Shown: positions 12,844 through 26,165 of the stretch, in pieces
Layout of the letters: each line of letters begins with the position of its first letter
Position numbering within the stretch: the first letter of the stretch is position 1
Assembly (NCBI RefSeq): GCF_914767665.1
Contig: NC_059504.1
Location: 4,032,501-4,096,500 of the forward strand
Length of the DNA: 64,000 nucleotides
Origin: Harmonia axyridis
Taxonomy: Eukaryota; Arthropoda; Insecta; Coleoptera; Coccinellidae
Reading direction: 5' to 3'
The notes under the pieces: generated by a model
Databases searched by the model: none
The model's input: the letters and a program-made list of their open reading frames with translations, nothing else
Told to the model about the DNA's origin: nothing
Position numbers and translations under genes: made by a program

Positions 12844-14518
12844 GTAAGTCGAAGATTGCTATCGCAATAATTGGGCATCACCGGATTTTGATCTGTTGTT
12901 AATGACCTGGTCCGGGCAATGCCCGCCTGAGGCATTCAATTATCCCGTTTTCTGAGTAATCGAGGCGTAGAATGATCGAAATCCAGGGCTGCCACCCGGA
13001 GGTTATGAGAAATTTCTGAAGAAGTAAATAAAGGAAACGGTATCTAGATGGCAGCTAATTTTGCGGAGTTGGATCGATAAAAAATTCGGGAAAAACGACG
13101 TCGTGAGCTTTGGTGCGCTTGTTCGTGCAGTGGCGAATGAAGGCGTTGTCAGAAAGCACAGAAACCGGTAACTGACAGAGTTCCAGAAAAAAGTTTGGGT
13201 GCATTATGCAGCTTCTTATTCAGTAATCACTTCTACATTACAGCCAAATTTGAAGTCTCTTTTTTTAACAGTGGTTGTCGAGCCATTACTTTGCTTCCCC
13301 AGTATTTCTTAGAATCAGAAAACTTTAGTTTATCAACAGACCAAACTCGTTTTATAACAATTAGGCAAAACACTCTTCAACATTTTCCTTCAATTAAAGA
13401 TTTTGAAAGATGTTTATCTTGAAAATATGAGGTTCTATCGCTATATAGTTTGTATTAATGGTGACATTTTGGCTATTTGTTATTTAATAATTGTTTCGTG
13501 ACTCTAAAATTTAAAAGCCTAAAAAAGAAAGAAGAAGTAAAAAGCAGTGTCAGCTTGCGTGAAGATTCAAATAGGTCTACGATTTCCCTAACGCATTTTC
13601 GTCTAGATCATTTCCTTTGCCGAGTTGCACAGCAAAGAAGCTTTTAGTGAGTCTGCAGAAAAAAATTTATGCTTTTGCCAATGGATTCTTCTCGAAATGT
13701 AGAGTGTCTGAATAGAAGAATAAAGCATAGTTTTCCTGAAATTTTAAACTCGTAAAATTGGAATAGACTCATCTTCTAGTGGAAGCTTCAATTATTGTTT
13801 TTGAGGATCTAGATTCTGACATGTGGCCCTGAAGGACATTCTCATCAGCAACCCCTTCCTACATCCTAGAGTAAAATTCAACAAAGTTGTATAATATGAG
13901 GAAAGTTTTCTTAACAGAGTTGAAATCATATCATTGGATTTTCAGATCCAGTTGATTTGAACAACCGATAGGAGAAGAAAATACATTTGCAACATTAAAA
14001 AACATTTTTTGAAAGATACTCAATGAATCGAACCATTACCTATTCGAATAATTAAAAGGATATCAGATAACGGAAACATTAAAAAATCACTCAGTAACAA
14101 GCGCCCAAAAATTCACTTCAAAATGCCACACTTCACGATGACGACAATTGTTATTCTCCACATTGATTCGGCATTCACCAAACAACCTTCAGAGACCTTG
14201 GCGAACTGTATTTCCTCACTCGAAGCCCGGATTTGTGATTTCTGGTTATGGCAAAATTCCAGACATACAACTTTCACTTTTGCATTTGATCGATGGCCCA
14301 TTGCAAGATAACGAGGAAAGCGAAGGCTTTCAACATAATATCAATCGAATTTTCTTCTAATCTCGATCCTTCGGAGTAGAATGCCCCAAGTCCGCCTTGT
14401 AACGAATCGAAAAGGTCGATACGAGGCACTAGAGGCTAGTTGTCAAATCTGACATTCGCCCCGCTAATGAGATTTCGTAAGTACTCTTATGACGTATCGC
14501 TTGGCACCGTTCTGAAGG
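12844..14518. other. intron 2, 5' part
   Basis: The first 200 bases after exon 2 remain moderately GC-rich (ggtccgggcaatgcccgcct, with a small ggcaatgcc palindrome). The rest is AT-rich with no recognised feature. Confidence 0.5.
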
Positions 14519-14537
14519 TAATTGGGACGAATTTTAT
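14519..14537 (+). repeat. 19-bp direct repeat, left flank of the Tc1-like element
   Basis: taattgggacgaattttat occurs here and again at 15874-15892, exactly at the outer edges of the two 40-bp TIRs. Tc1/mariner elements normally duplicate only TA. Confidence 0.8.
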
Positions 14538-15874
14538 ACTAGCTGACAATGAAACTGCAACACTCAGAAGGAGCTGTTTGAATTTGAATTTTTTTTGGTA
14601 AAACATAGATAGTATAGCGAGGAGTAAATGATTGAATTTGGAGACAAAAATTGTGAATGTTTTTTCATGTAAACAATTTTCGTTACTTAAATATTGTAGT
14701 CGTTTTTCGCAAGTTTTTTAAATTTTACAACTAACCAGCTGTTCGAGGAGATCCAAAGTCGATGTTCACTTGTTGTTAAGATGCCTAGAGCACGTGTAGG
14801 CGGAATTTATCGCCAGCTAAGTGGATTTGAAAGAAGTCGAATTATTGGTCTAAGGGAGGCAAGGTTGTCATTCCGAGAAATCGCTAACCGTACGAATAGA
14901 AATCCAACAACTGTTATGAGATGTTGTCAAGCGTGGTTTGATAATGCCCAAAATCGAAGGAGAGTAGGCACCGGACGCCGAAGGGCCACAAATGAAGTTC
15001 AAGATCGACGTCTGAGACTTATGGCCATTAGAGACCGATTTACGACAACTCGATCTTTGGCTGATGAGTGGTTAGGAGAACAAGGCCATCGTGTAACTGT
15101 CCGAACGGTTTACCGTCGGATAAGGTCTTTTGGACTGCAGCATTATCGACCCTATCTTGTGTTAGCTCTGACGGTTGAACATCGCCGGCAACGATTACAG
15201 TGGTGCAGAGAACGTCAACATTGGAATGTGGAATGGCATCAGGTCGTTTTTTTGATGAATCTCGATTCTCCTTGGGTGCACATGATGGTCGAAGAAGGAT
15301 TAGACGACGTCGGGGAGAAAGACGAGAACCTCTGTTTGATGTTGAGCGTCATGTACACCGGACAGTAGGCGATATCGTATGGGGTGCTATTGAACATGCA
15401 AGTAGGTCACCTTTATTCATTATTCGAGGTAACATGACAGCGCTGCGTTACCTTCAAGAAATAGTGGAGCCATATGTTCTCCCTTACTGGCTCGAGGATC
15501 CAATATTTCACTAAGATAATACCCGACCTCATGTTGCCTGAGTTAGTTTACACTTTTTCGAAGCGACCCATGTGGATCTTTTGCCATGGCCGCCTAGATC
15601 CCCCGATCTTTCGTCCATAGAGTATGTTTGGGACATTATGGGTAGAAGGCTTGGAAATTTACCCCAGGCCCCACAGACTTTGGTGGCTCTGAGGCATGAA
15701 GTACAGGTAGCTTGGGATAGTATCCCTCAAGAATAAATAGACCATCTTATTGCATCAATGCCGAGACGTGTTGGGGGTGTATAGATAATCGCGGTGGAAT
15801 AACACATTATTAACAAATTTATTGCTCCTATTTAAGCTCCTTCTGAGTGTTACAGTTTCTTTGTCAGTGAGTAT
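14536..15874 (+). mobile_element. Tc1-like (DD34E) transposon, full length but decayed
   Basis: Terminal inverted repeats of 40 bp (14536-14575 and 15835-15874) match at 36 positions by direct comparison. The transposase starts at 14781 (MPRARVGGIYRQLSGFERSR) with two helix-turn-helix-like regions. A frameshift in a T-run at about 15246-15252 replaces the expected SDESRF, with FDESRF continuing in the next frame. Stops occur at 15512 (before DNTRPHVA), about 15543 and 15735, and the protein ends near MPRRVGGV (about 15783). From the Asp of DNTRPH to the Glu of SPDLSSIEYVWD there are 34 residues, the DD34E signature of Tc1. Odd: a 19-bp direct repeat, not just TA, flanks it. Confidence 0.85.
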
Positions 15875-15892
15875 AATTGGGACGAATTTTAT
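15874..15892 (+). repeat. 19-bp direct repeat, right flank of the Tc1-like element
   Basis: Identical to 14519-14537 over all 19 bases; see the element at 14536-15874. Confidence 0.8.
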
Positions 15893-16197
15893 TCGTTCAA
15901 CGTGCAGTATGTACGGTATTGTTGCATCGATAGACGGGCTAATAATGCTAGCGACCTTCGGTTGAAGGTCCGGCAAGAATAGTCGATATTTCGCTATCCT
16001 ATTCGACTGTTTTTGCGAGGGCGTTTAGGTATCCTTCATTCGTCCTTTGAAAATGAAATTTTTTACGTTGGCACGCTCTGTTCTGATCCTGTCTGTGGGT
16101 TGAGGTTGCCGCAACTGCAGCTGTTTGGATTTCGAATGATTTTGGAGAGGAAATCGACAAATAACTTTCGATTTGTCGTTTTCCATAATGAATCGTA
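15893..16197. other. intron 2, between the Tc1-like element and TIR element copy 3
   Basis: About 300 bp of moderately GC-rich unique sequence; nothing recognised. Confidence 0.5.
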
Positions 16198-16769
16198 ATA
16201 AACATAGATAGAGGGAGTATATGCAATTTTTGCATGTCCCCAACATGGTTAGATTACGTTGTCGGATTGTGATATATTTTCAAATCCACAATTTTACTAT
16301 ATCGTTATGAATGTATATTATGTTGAATGAAATATATTTATTTGAGTGATTCCCGATTAAACATGCAAATTTGAATATTTGGAATCCGATATTTTTCCTA
16401 ATTGTCGAATTTATAATAAGCAGAATATTTATTATTCTCTGTATCTACCTGCTGAAATACAAGCTTTGGCAACTTTTGCTCTCCTAGTGTCATCGGTTGT
16501 TTCACGTCGTTTGGCGCGCTTGAAGTTTGTTTTCTGAATTTCTAATATATTTAGGTATTTATTTCAATATATTTTGAGTTTATATGAAACGTTGATTCAC
16601 TATGGGACATAAGAAGTGCGTTCTTTGAGGAGAAACTAGCGAATTGAGTGAAGTATGATATCACTGATATGTTTTCATTTCAGCCCGCTTCATGTCAAAG
16701 TTGATAGTCCATGTTGGGGACAAAATTTGCTTACTTAAAATGACATATGCTCCCTCTATCTATGTTTAT
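16198..16769 (+). mobile_element. TIR element family 1, copy 3 (full length)
   Basis: Second full-length copy: ATAAACATAGATAGAGGGAG at 16198, the inverse ending at 16769, TA on both sides. Length (572 bp) and sequence match copy 1 closely over the whole span. It sits about 300 bp after the Tc1-like element at 14536-15874. Confidence 0.75.
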
Positions 16770-19700
16770 TACTCTGAGGATTTTCCAATAGGAATGTGCT
16801 CCTATTTCAATTTGTATCATTTACATTTCTTATATCATTTGTGTTCAGTAGGTTATGCAGAAAATATACTGAGTGAATTCAAAGATATCAAGTTCTTCTT
16901 CAGTGATTTCCAAAAATCTGAGCGATGGAATTTCATTCATTTTCAGATATTTTTTGGGATATCAATATCAATTGCGATCGATGATGTTAACATCCCCTGA
17001 ATTAAACTGACAAATTCTGAGCGTGAACCTCTGTGCAATATTTAGGCAATTTTTTCTCATCCTCAAATGCATCACTTCCAAAGTAGATACATTATTAACA
17101 TTATTAACTGGCAAACCAACATCATAGTTGAAAGCCTAGGTAGTCTATCTCATTCACATAATCGATTGATTATATTTTATCGTCAGTATAAAATTACATA
17201 CCCCGTAACAGAATACGAGAACATGTGAAAATATATTCATGAAGGAAACAAACCTTTTCTTTCATGATGAATCAATTATCTCGAAGTTCAAGGTCTCAGA
17301 ATCGATAAATAGATTATAAGGGAAATTACAAAATGAATCTTCAAAATTTCATTGCTCCCAAACTAGTGAGAAATATCATTTGATTTGATCATCAGTTTTT
17401 ATCGTTTGCAATATTTAAAGAGGAACGTAGATCAATATTGCTTTAACGTTTTCGAGAATCATGTCATCATCAAGATTCAACCAATACAACAAAATTATAC
17501 CGATTTGACCGATTAAAAAACTCCTTGTTGGATACTTAGAAAACAAAAAATCAGAATAGATCGTTCTTGAAGTGTGTTGCAATTAGTTGATAATCTTTAT
17601 CGGTGCATCTAATTCAATAGTCTGTGTAAATGATGATAAGAATATACATATTTCAGAATTTTACTGCAATTCATGTTTATCGGTTTCCGTTTGCCAGCAA
17701 TTGCTAATATCAAAGGTGTGTGAAATCATTTCTCTGAAATAATAAACTTATTTGTCATATCAGTTTGTTATTTCCATTCTATTGCTTAGTTATCAATGTC
17801 ATTCACCATTGAGCACATTATACCCTTGGGCATAATCTGAATACTTTACACACACAAGAGAAATAATTTTAAATTTCAATAAGTTTAAGTAATAACATAG
17901 GTAATCACAAATGATGAACACTACCAACATTGTTTATTGGAATAAATATGAAAGTTTCGAAAGATATAGGTACTGCTCTCTTTATATATCCTTCAGAAAC
18001 AGACGTACCAACCAACATGACATCCAGCTTCAGCTACAGCCAGCTGACGCTGACATGAGCTCTATATTTTTCAAGATCTCAGATACCCAAATATCTCTCA
18101 GTTATACATGTTGTATAGGTCAGCTCTAAATTCATTTCACCTTCTTTAAAAACTGTGAAAAAGCGTTTTTTCCTACGGTTTTTATCTCTGGTACATTTAC
18201 CAAAATAAATAACTTTTATCTCCAAGCATATTCACAAGTTCTTTCCACACAATTTTCTGCCATACACTCTTGCTGAACCCTGTTACTGTTAAAACCCTTG
18301 AAATGAACTTAAAGAAACAACTTTTTACAGTTGCAAAGAAAATTTAGTGGCTCAATGTCTTTGCAACATCAATCTGCAATCTCAGAAAATAAAATCGAAG
18401 AAAGCAGCTTTGCAGAATCGCCTTTAGCAGCGGTATTATGTCGTAAAAATAACTATCTACAACTTCCTCATCTATCTCTCCATTCTTGAGTTCCTGAACT
18501 CTATCCGAAGCTATCGATTTCAGCGCCAGTCGACGTTATTTATTTAAATTACTGCCAGATGTAAGTTCGAGTCGAAAAACTTTCGGTTCAACAGGGTATT
18601 TCTCGAAAGCTCCACATTTGATTTCGATTTCGAATAATACACCTCTTAAATTCATCATATCTGATAAATTCGTCCTGCAGTACATTTTCTCTGTGTTCTA
18701 ATTATTTTTGATATGACTATTTTCTAAAAAAAACTGGCACATTGCAGGGTTTTTCTTCGTTTCACAACTATAGTATGTTCAAGTATAAGAAGGAGCAATA
18801 TAAACAAAGTAAATCTCATGGTTTGCGCATGGTGCAACTGTTATTGGTCAAACAGTAATAAATTCTATTCCTCCTTTGTCCCTAACAGACTCCTAGGATC
18901 GTGCCAAAACGAAGTGTGGATATCAATTATAAATTGCTGATTTGCATACCATTTCACAGAAGAGTAAGAGAAAAAATCTATGGCTTTACTATACAATGTA
19001 TACAGATTCTATGCATCTCTAACTATGTATATTGATCTACCAGCTAAGTAAATCTATTGACTATGTAGATCGGTAGATGCTAGATCAACCGAACAGTACA
19101 GAAATTCACAAGTTGAAACTCCATATGTTTGGTATTTCATATTCAATATTATCCTGAAGATCATCTTTTAATTCTATTGAATATTTTGATTCTGAGATTC
19201 GACATTCTTTCGATCTATGTAACATCCAAATCTCAACATAATGAAGCTGCTATTGAAGGAAATAATGATTCGAAAATAAGGCAAGAATTGATATTGGGTT
19301 TGTGGATGATCAAATACAAAAAGATTCCTTCCAAAATGTATATCTCCTCTACAATCTCAAAACGCCAGATGTTATATCCTCGAAATTGCTGATCTATGTA
19401 CACTGCAACGTCATTCTATCAATTGCAATGAATATAATAATTGATAACCTTGGTGCAGATAGCTGATGCATTTTTTTATTACCGTTAATGTAGGTTGATA
19501 GCCTTTCCCCTGAAATAGGCAAAATTTCAATGAATTTGCATATGTTTCTCATTAAAGGAGAATTGTACGAAAATCAGCGAAACGTCAAGTGTCCAATGTC
19601 AAACGATTCATTTTGCATTTCTGTGTGTTGTCCCCATGCTTAGCGACAGGTATCATTGACGAAAGTTTTGTTGAATGTAGTTTTACGTAACATTTGCGTG

Positions 19701-20337
19701 GAATAGCTTTTATCGCCTTTGACACGTGCTTGGAACATAGCAATAGCACGTGCGCAAAATGCATCGACGCGTCGGATACTTTTTGATGTTGATTCAATGT
19801 CAAATAGTATTTCTAAGGTGTGTTGCCAAGCAGAGGCAAACCTACTTTTGTGCTCTAAAGGATTTTCTCCTTCAAGTTTCTGTATATTTTCGTCAGTTTT
19901 TCAACTTGGTGTTTATATGTACAGAGTGTTCGGTAACTGGAGCGCCGAAAGTCATTTATCCTTAAATCAAGATAAAACTTTGAAGAGATCATAAATCTGA
20001 AAATATGGAAGCTAGGACTTTGTGGTTGAAAATATTATATTTCTCATTCCTTATAACAGTAGCAATATGATTATTATGTTTACAAGAAATTGAGTTTCGA
20101 ATTTGGTTGTTCGATATTTTATCTTCAAAATTTGTTAGTCACGTTATCGAGCTAGGAGTTTCAATAAGGTATAACAACAAATTTTGTATCAGATATCATC
20201 AAACTAGCCTTTCTAATTTCCCAGGAAAGCTAAGGTCGTTTTTATATTCGATTTTCGGACTAACTATGAAAAATTCTTAGGTTGTTGACCCCGAAGTTAT
20301 TTTATTGTAAATAATAAAGCTGAATAAATCATAAGAA
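16770..20337. other. intron 2, middle part
   Basis: AT-rich. Around 19717-19755 two CACGTG E-box palindromes lie 25-30 bp apart in a slightly GC-richer patch. Nothing else recognised. Confidence 0.45.
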
Positions 20338-21079
20338 TAGGGGATTCATCAATCCAAGTAGCTTGATATTTTAACCAACTACTTGACTTGGAAATCAAGC
20401 TCGTGAAAAATTACATACTTGAGCTTGATTTGACTTGATTTTAGATATTTATTGCTTGACTTGATATCAAGCTACTTGATATTACTTGAGCTTGATATGC
20501 ATGCGTCGCACGGCATATATTTCTGCAATCTCGTGCTCGCTTAGACTAAATAAGAGGATTCCTCGAGCGCCGATAGACTGAAGAATTCGCCAGTGTGACT
20601 TTATTAGTAGTTTTCTCACATTTCTATGAAATATATTGGTAGATTTTGGTAGTTTCTGAAATATCTATCTAAACTCGGCCAAAATGGCCAAGGATTTTTT
20701 TATCAACGCCAGCATCTTCATCTCCTGTTGAAAGACAAATTTCAAGAGCTGCTTTTACAGTTACAAAAACCCGCAATTGGTTAGGCAACAAATCTATAAG
20801 ATGCCTCATGTGTCTTAGATCCTGAATGGAAAATTATTAAATCCTGGAGGTTTCTCAATATTAAGAAATTTTATTTTTCAATATTTTTAAGATTTATAGT
20901 GATTAGATTTATGTATCGTTTTCAAGAAAGTTGATATATCCGGTTCTTTTATCCAAAAATTTTAATGAATAAAAGTGTTTTTTGCAAGGTTTCTTCTCAT
21001 CTCATTATTTTTTTTTATTGATTTGACACTACACACTTGAAATCAAGTCAAGCTCAAGCCAAGTAGCCGTGAATCCCTA
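20338..21079 (+). mobile_element. hAT-like transposon remnant
   Basis: Ends TAGGGGATTC and GAATCCCTA are inverse, followed inward by a shared subterminal CCAAGTAG / CTACTTGG. The left 150 bp (20355-20500) is packed with CTTGA/TCAAG pentamers, and the right subterminus (21040-21065) has more. Inside, 20706-20825 reads TPASSSPVERQISRAAFTVT then KTRNWLGNKSIRCLM. This is the hAT C-terminal dimerisation motif (…PASSAPSER…FS.AG…..R..L…). The rest of the transposase is gone. The outer 8-bp flanks (ataagaat / atttgaat) agree at six of eight positions, weakly consistent with an aged hAT target duplication. Confidence 0.65.
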
Positions 21080-22777
21080 ATTTGAATAACCATAGAAAAA
21101 TAGTATTGAACTTAATTCATTCGGAAATATTTCTGATTGGTATTTAATATATCAAATGTTTGAATACGATTTGAATGGAATGTCTGATGACAACTAAGAT
21201 AGATTTCGTTATGGATTTTGCATTAAAAATGTTGAGAGGATGCAACTTCAGATGTTAAGTCTGTCCTACGTAGATAATAAATAAAGCATTGCCGGGCTAA
21301 GTTATTTCCTATTTTCATTATCATAAGGTTGACTGATATGATTATAGACTCGATTGTTTACGCCAGCTTTAAAATTTATGGTTTGACTTTTCGATTGTTT
21401 GGAAATCGTCATTCTGATGAAATTTTCATGGAGTTTACCTACTCACGCAGTTGACATTTGCGTCACTGTTAAAACCATGTCCGTAAAAATTTATACTTTT
21501 ATATATGAATAAAGTGCCGCATTTGATAGTTATGACGAACTTTTTGTATTGCATTAATGAATTTTTCCAAATTGAATAATATTTTAATAGTCAGTTCGAT
21601 ATCAGTCTGGAAATGAATTTTTTCTTAAACATATAATTGGTGCCTATGAAAGAGAAATTTTTTTTAATTTATTTTGAATAATTATAAGTACCAGCTATGT
21701 CAAAAATTCTGTAAACGTAGAGAAAACTCAAATAAAGCGTTGTTTCATGTTATTATATTTCTAAAGAAGATGAAATATCGAAGAAAAATGCAGGCTTGGG
21801 TGGAGTATTCTCAATGAGCGATTGAATAAATTATTGAAACGAGTTATCTATTAATTTTTATGTTAGTTACCTATTTTGAAGGTCAGAGATATTGCTTTCC
21901 GTATACAAGAGAAGGTTCATCGAATTAAGAAATGAAACAGAAAATCTCGAAACTGTGGATTCTGTAACTGTGAATTCCACAGGAAATAAGTGGTTTTATG
22001 TAAATTGGCGTGATATAATTGAATATCAAGGTCTTAGGTGGGGATATGTTTATGTTTACATTGAGGGAACAAGGCTTTTGTCGACCAATGATTTTGTTAT
22101 CTGGGAATTTCAAACGAAATAGCAGTTTTCGCCTAGTTTTTAGATCTATGAGAATCAAATATCGAGCCCCTAACCTTAAAAATGTTCCAATTAGCAATAT
22201 GCGATGTACACAGTTCATAAAGATGTTCTTCGTAAAGAAATTAGCCTCTTTTCATCTACTCTTTTTGGGTGGTATCAGCCTCAAACTCTCACTATTATAG
22301 CATGAATAATTTTTTAACGTGTTCATTTGACATAATTTCATTTGCGTGCTACAACAGATATTTTCATGTCTTCATCTTACCTTCCAACAATCTGAATCCT
22401 ATCATTAGAGGCAAGTTTGATATGCTATGATAAATTTCACAACAGATAATAACTTGATATCACGTTTTGTTCCTTGATTAGATTACCAGATTTAATATCT
22501 TCATATTTTGTTGAAAGAAGAGCTCAAAAACATGAAGGTAACTTTGGGTCATGCATGCATCTATTCAATTTACCGCTTGATTGTTATTTCAAGAGCAGCA
22601 TATGAATTATTTATTTATTTAATAGATATTCAATATTTTACAGGTTGAAAACTCAATTGCAAAACAATGACAAATAGAAAATAAATGAAAATTTTAAATC
22701 AACTATGTAACAATATAACTATAAAACAGTTTCAATTACTTGAAAATCTTGAATCTTCCTATTCCTTTCATCAAGTA
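21080..22777. other. intron 2, between the hAT remnant and copy D
   Basis: AT-rich. A tttatttatttaatag stretch at about 22610 resembles retroelement 3' ends, but nothing firm. Confidence 0.45.
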
Positions 22778-23698
22778 ACGGGTGTTTCTTTAGAGCTATA
22801 GAACAACGATGGATTATTCGATTGACATGAATTTTATTTATCCGCAAGATAATTTTTTGGCATTACATTTTGAATATGATTTCTGGCATATGATCGCCAC
22901 GGCTGGCTCGGATGTAGTCCAATCTGGACGTCCAATTTTCGATGACCTTTTCCAACATTTGGGGCCGTATATCGGCAATAACACGGCGAATGTTGTCTTC
23001 CAAATGGTCAAGGGTTTGTGGCTTATCCGGCTAGACCAATGACTTCACATAGCCCCACAGAAAGTAGTCTAGCGGTGTTAAATCACAAGATCTTGGAGGC
23101 CAATTCACAGGTCAAAAACGTGAAATTAGGCGGTCACCAAACGTGTCTTTCAATAAATCGATTGTAGCACGAGCTGTGTGACATGTTGCGCCGTCTTGTT
23201 GGAACCACAGCTCCTGGACATCATGGTTGTTCAATTCAGGAATGAAAAAGTTAGTAATCATGGCTCTATACCGATCACCATTGACTGTAACGTTTTGGCC
23301 ATCATCGTTCTTGAAGAAGTACAGACCAATGATTCCACCAGCCCATAAAGCGCACCAGACAGTCAGTTTTTCTGGATGTAACGATGTTTCGACATACACT
23401 TGAGGATTAGCTTCACTCCGAATGCGGCAGTTTTGTTTGTTGACGTAGCCATTCAACCAGAAGTGCGCTTCATCGCTAAACAAAATAAAATGGACGTAGT
23501 GCGCGATACGTATTCCGCACAGAACCATTATTTTCGAAATAAAATTGCACTATTTGCAAGAGTTGTTCAGGCGTGAGTCTATTCATGATGAATTGCCAAA
23601 CCAAACTGAGAATAAATCACTTGACAGCTGTTAAATCGGTCGCCATCTTGAACAGTAATGCCAACTTAAAGTTATATACCTCGAAATAAAACACCCGT
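22778..23698 (-). mobile_element. Tc1/mariner-superfamily element, copy D (internally deleted)
   Basis: TA-flanked, 921 bp, ends ACGGGTGTTTCTTTAGAGC and …AAATAAAACACCCGT. It lacks a short segment near its left end that other copies carry (actttaaattgcaataaa). The catalytic ORF is open for 138 codons (23112-23528) and starts at the same deletion junction as B, C, F and G. Confidence 0.82.
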
Positions 23699-24527
23699 TA
23701 CATTTCTACCACTACTGACTACATATCATATTGCATCTCTTGAGAAATAGAATTTTATTCACGAAAGACAATATATGGTTTTTATTTTTCAGTAGTCAGG
23801 TGCCCTTATTAGTTTTAATCTAGTTTCAGATCTTATCATATCAGAAATTCAAAATTGAAAAACAATATTTTCCCAAGATAAGCTCTCTTTGCGGTCCAGG
23901 AAATCGAAAATATAACAGAGATAACACTCTGTTTACTTGTTTCTTCCGATAGGATGAAAAGTCAACTTATTCTGCGATGAAACAATAATATATGTAACTA
24001 GAAAGCTATGAGAAATATAATTTTGTCAAAAAATATTAATAAAAATTAAAAATCAGGGATAATCATGTTAAAATTAATTTAATATCTGAGTTCACTAAAG
24101 CTTTCGCTATTATCTTTGTCTTACCCCAGCAAATATTCCTACTCCTAGGATCTGAAGTCAATGTTCTCATTCTTGAGCAGACACTAAATACTCAAGTAGG
24201 TACATATATACATATAATTATTACGATCCACACTTTTATCTTTTTGATGTATGCTGGCATGAAATATGTCATTGGTTACCTAACAGTGGTGCAGTTTATG
24301 CTACTTCCTGCGAAGATGGAATGAACTATAATTGAGCTTTTCAACGATAATAATTAGATGTTGTCTTATCTTGTTGAATTACTAGCTACTCCTTGGGGGT
24401 TATGCACCGTTATAAGTCAATTAATTGATATAATTAAAAGAGAACTATTCAATATGACAAACATAGTTATTTATTCATTCAGTAAAACAATGTAGTCTAT
24501 CAGTAATAAACTTCGCAAAACGGAGAG
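23699..24527. other. intron 2, spacer between inverted copies D and E
   Basis: About 830 bp of AT-rich sequence; nothing recognised. Confidence 0.5.
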
Positions 24528-25200
24528 ATCAAGATGGCGACCGATTCAACAGCTGTCAAGTGATTTATTCTCAGTTTGGTTTGGCAATTCATAATGACTA
24601 TTTAGTGCGCTTTATGGGCTGGTGGAATCATTGGTCCGTACTTCTTCAGAAACGATGATGGCCAGAACGTTACAGTCAATGGTGATCGGTATAGAGCCAT
24701 GATTACTAACTTTTTCATACCTGAATTGAACAACCATGATGTCCAGGAGCTGTGGTTCCAACAAGACGGCGCAACATGTCACACAGCTCGTGCCACAATC
24801 GATTTATTGAAAGACACGTTTGGTGACCGCCTAATTTCACGTTTTGGACCTGTGAATTGGCCTCCAAGATCTTGTGATTTAACACCGCTAGACTACTTTC
24901 TGTGGGGCTATGTGAAGTCATTGGTCTATGCGGATAAGCCACAAACCCTTGACCATTTGGAAGACAACATTCTCCGTGTTATTGCCGATATACTTCCACA
25001 AATGTTGGAAAAAGTCATCGAAAATTGGACGTCCAGATTGGACTACATCCGAGCCAGCCGTGGCGGTCATATGCCAGAAATCATATTTAAAATGTAATGC
25101 CACAAGATTATCTTGCGGATAAATAAAATTCATGTCAATCGAACAATCCATCGTTGTTTTATTGCAATTTAAAGTTCTATAGCTCTAAAAAAACACCCTC
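24528..25200 (+). mobile_element. Tc1/mariner-superfamily element, copy E (5'-truncated, larger deletion)
   Basis: Right end …CTAAAAAAACACCCTC plus TA is intact. The left TIR is missing: similarity begins near 24528 (atcaagatggcgacc). An extra deletion joins the untranslated leader (ggcaattcataatgac) to the middle of the catalytic domain (gcgctttatgggctggtgg). An open 132-codon C-terminal frame (24699-25097) holds the QQD and SCD motifs, but the first Asp is lost. Confidence 0.8.
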
Positions 25201-25894
25201 TACTTAGTTCTGTTGAATGGATACTGTTTCCTTAGGTTATTCACATAGAAAAAAGTTTGAAGTTTTTTGGTTTTTTCGTTTGGGAGTTATCATGTTTACG
25301 GTTCGAAATTCTAAAAGACATTGTGAAGAAGTGATCTCAGAATTATGATAAAAATTTCTCGTCCAGCGGATTAAGGTTGAGATTGTCACAATTATCAGAT
25401 AATGTAAAATAATCTCCACGGAAAAAAAATCAAATATCACGTGTGTGATGGAGAATAACATGACGTGCAATTCATACTGTTCCTCTGACGTTCTTAATTG
25501 GCCTTAATAAAAAGGTTTCATGGTGCATTCAACGAGGTTGAACGGAATGTTGACCTTTCAAAGTTACATGTTTTTGGGATTTTTATTATTGGAATAAAGG
25601 TTATTGCTTCTATAAATTTTGGCGAATTTTATGTATGGAAGGTTATAGCACTCTCATTTCTTACTTTGCCGTTAATTGATTCGTTAAACGATCCTTCTGT
25701 TGTTTTTGCGAAGGAATTATTCGTGTTCATTTTTTTTTATTTTGCGGTTATTCATCTGAGCTCAGAAAATTCTTAATTTTTCGACAATAAAAGTTTGATA
25801 GAAGAGGAATTGATCATTTAATTAGTAGGTATACAGAGTGTTCCTTAATTGCAGGTATAAAGGTAAATGAGAGATACTTTGCTTTCAAGATACA

Positions 25895-26165
25895 GGGTGT
25901 TTCTTATAGTACTTCTTTTTTGTGATGATTATGGCAGTTTATCTATTCTTCATTAATTTCCCCTGCTCGAAATCGGTTGTAAATACGACAAAACTACAAA
26001 AAATCAAAAAGTGTAGTACTGGACCAAAGTTCCTTCTTACATTTTTCTACCAATAGACCACCAAAAAAAGGTTCTGTAGATTTGCATTCAAAATTAGCAT
26101 ACTACATGATGAAAACTTCAAATAGAAATATCTATGCCAAAGTTAAGTTAAATATCTTGTGTTTG
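25895..26165 (-). repeat. TIR repeat family 2, partial copy
   Basis: On the - strand it reads cacaagatatttaactta, ttgaagttttcatcatg, tatgctaattttgaatg, tctacag and aactttggtccagtac in the same order as 50860-51060. Confidence 0.6.

Noticed and set aside
19717..19755. Pair of CACGTG E-boxes
   Set aside because: Listed within the intron entry, but six-base palindromes are too common to support a regulatory call without conservation data.
22809..23042. ORFs antisense to the transposase copies (MDYSIDMNF… and MAYPHRPMT…)
   Set aside because: They recur at every copy only because they are antisense shadows of the same transposase C-terminus.
25498..25776. 92-codon hydrophobic ORF
   Set aside because: It does not start at a convincing ATG, its Phe/Ile-rich composition is what AT-rich DNA gives, and no homology is recognised.
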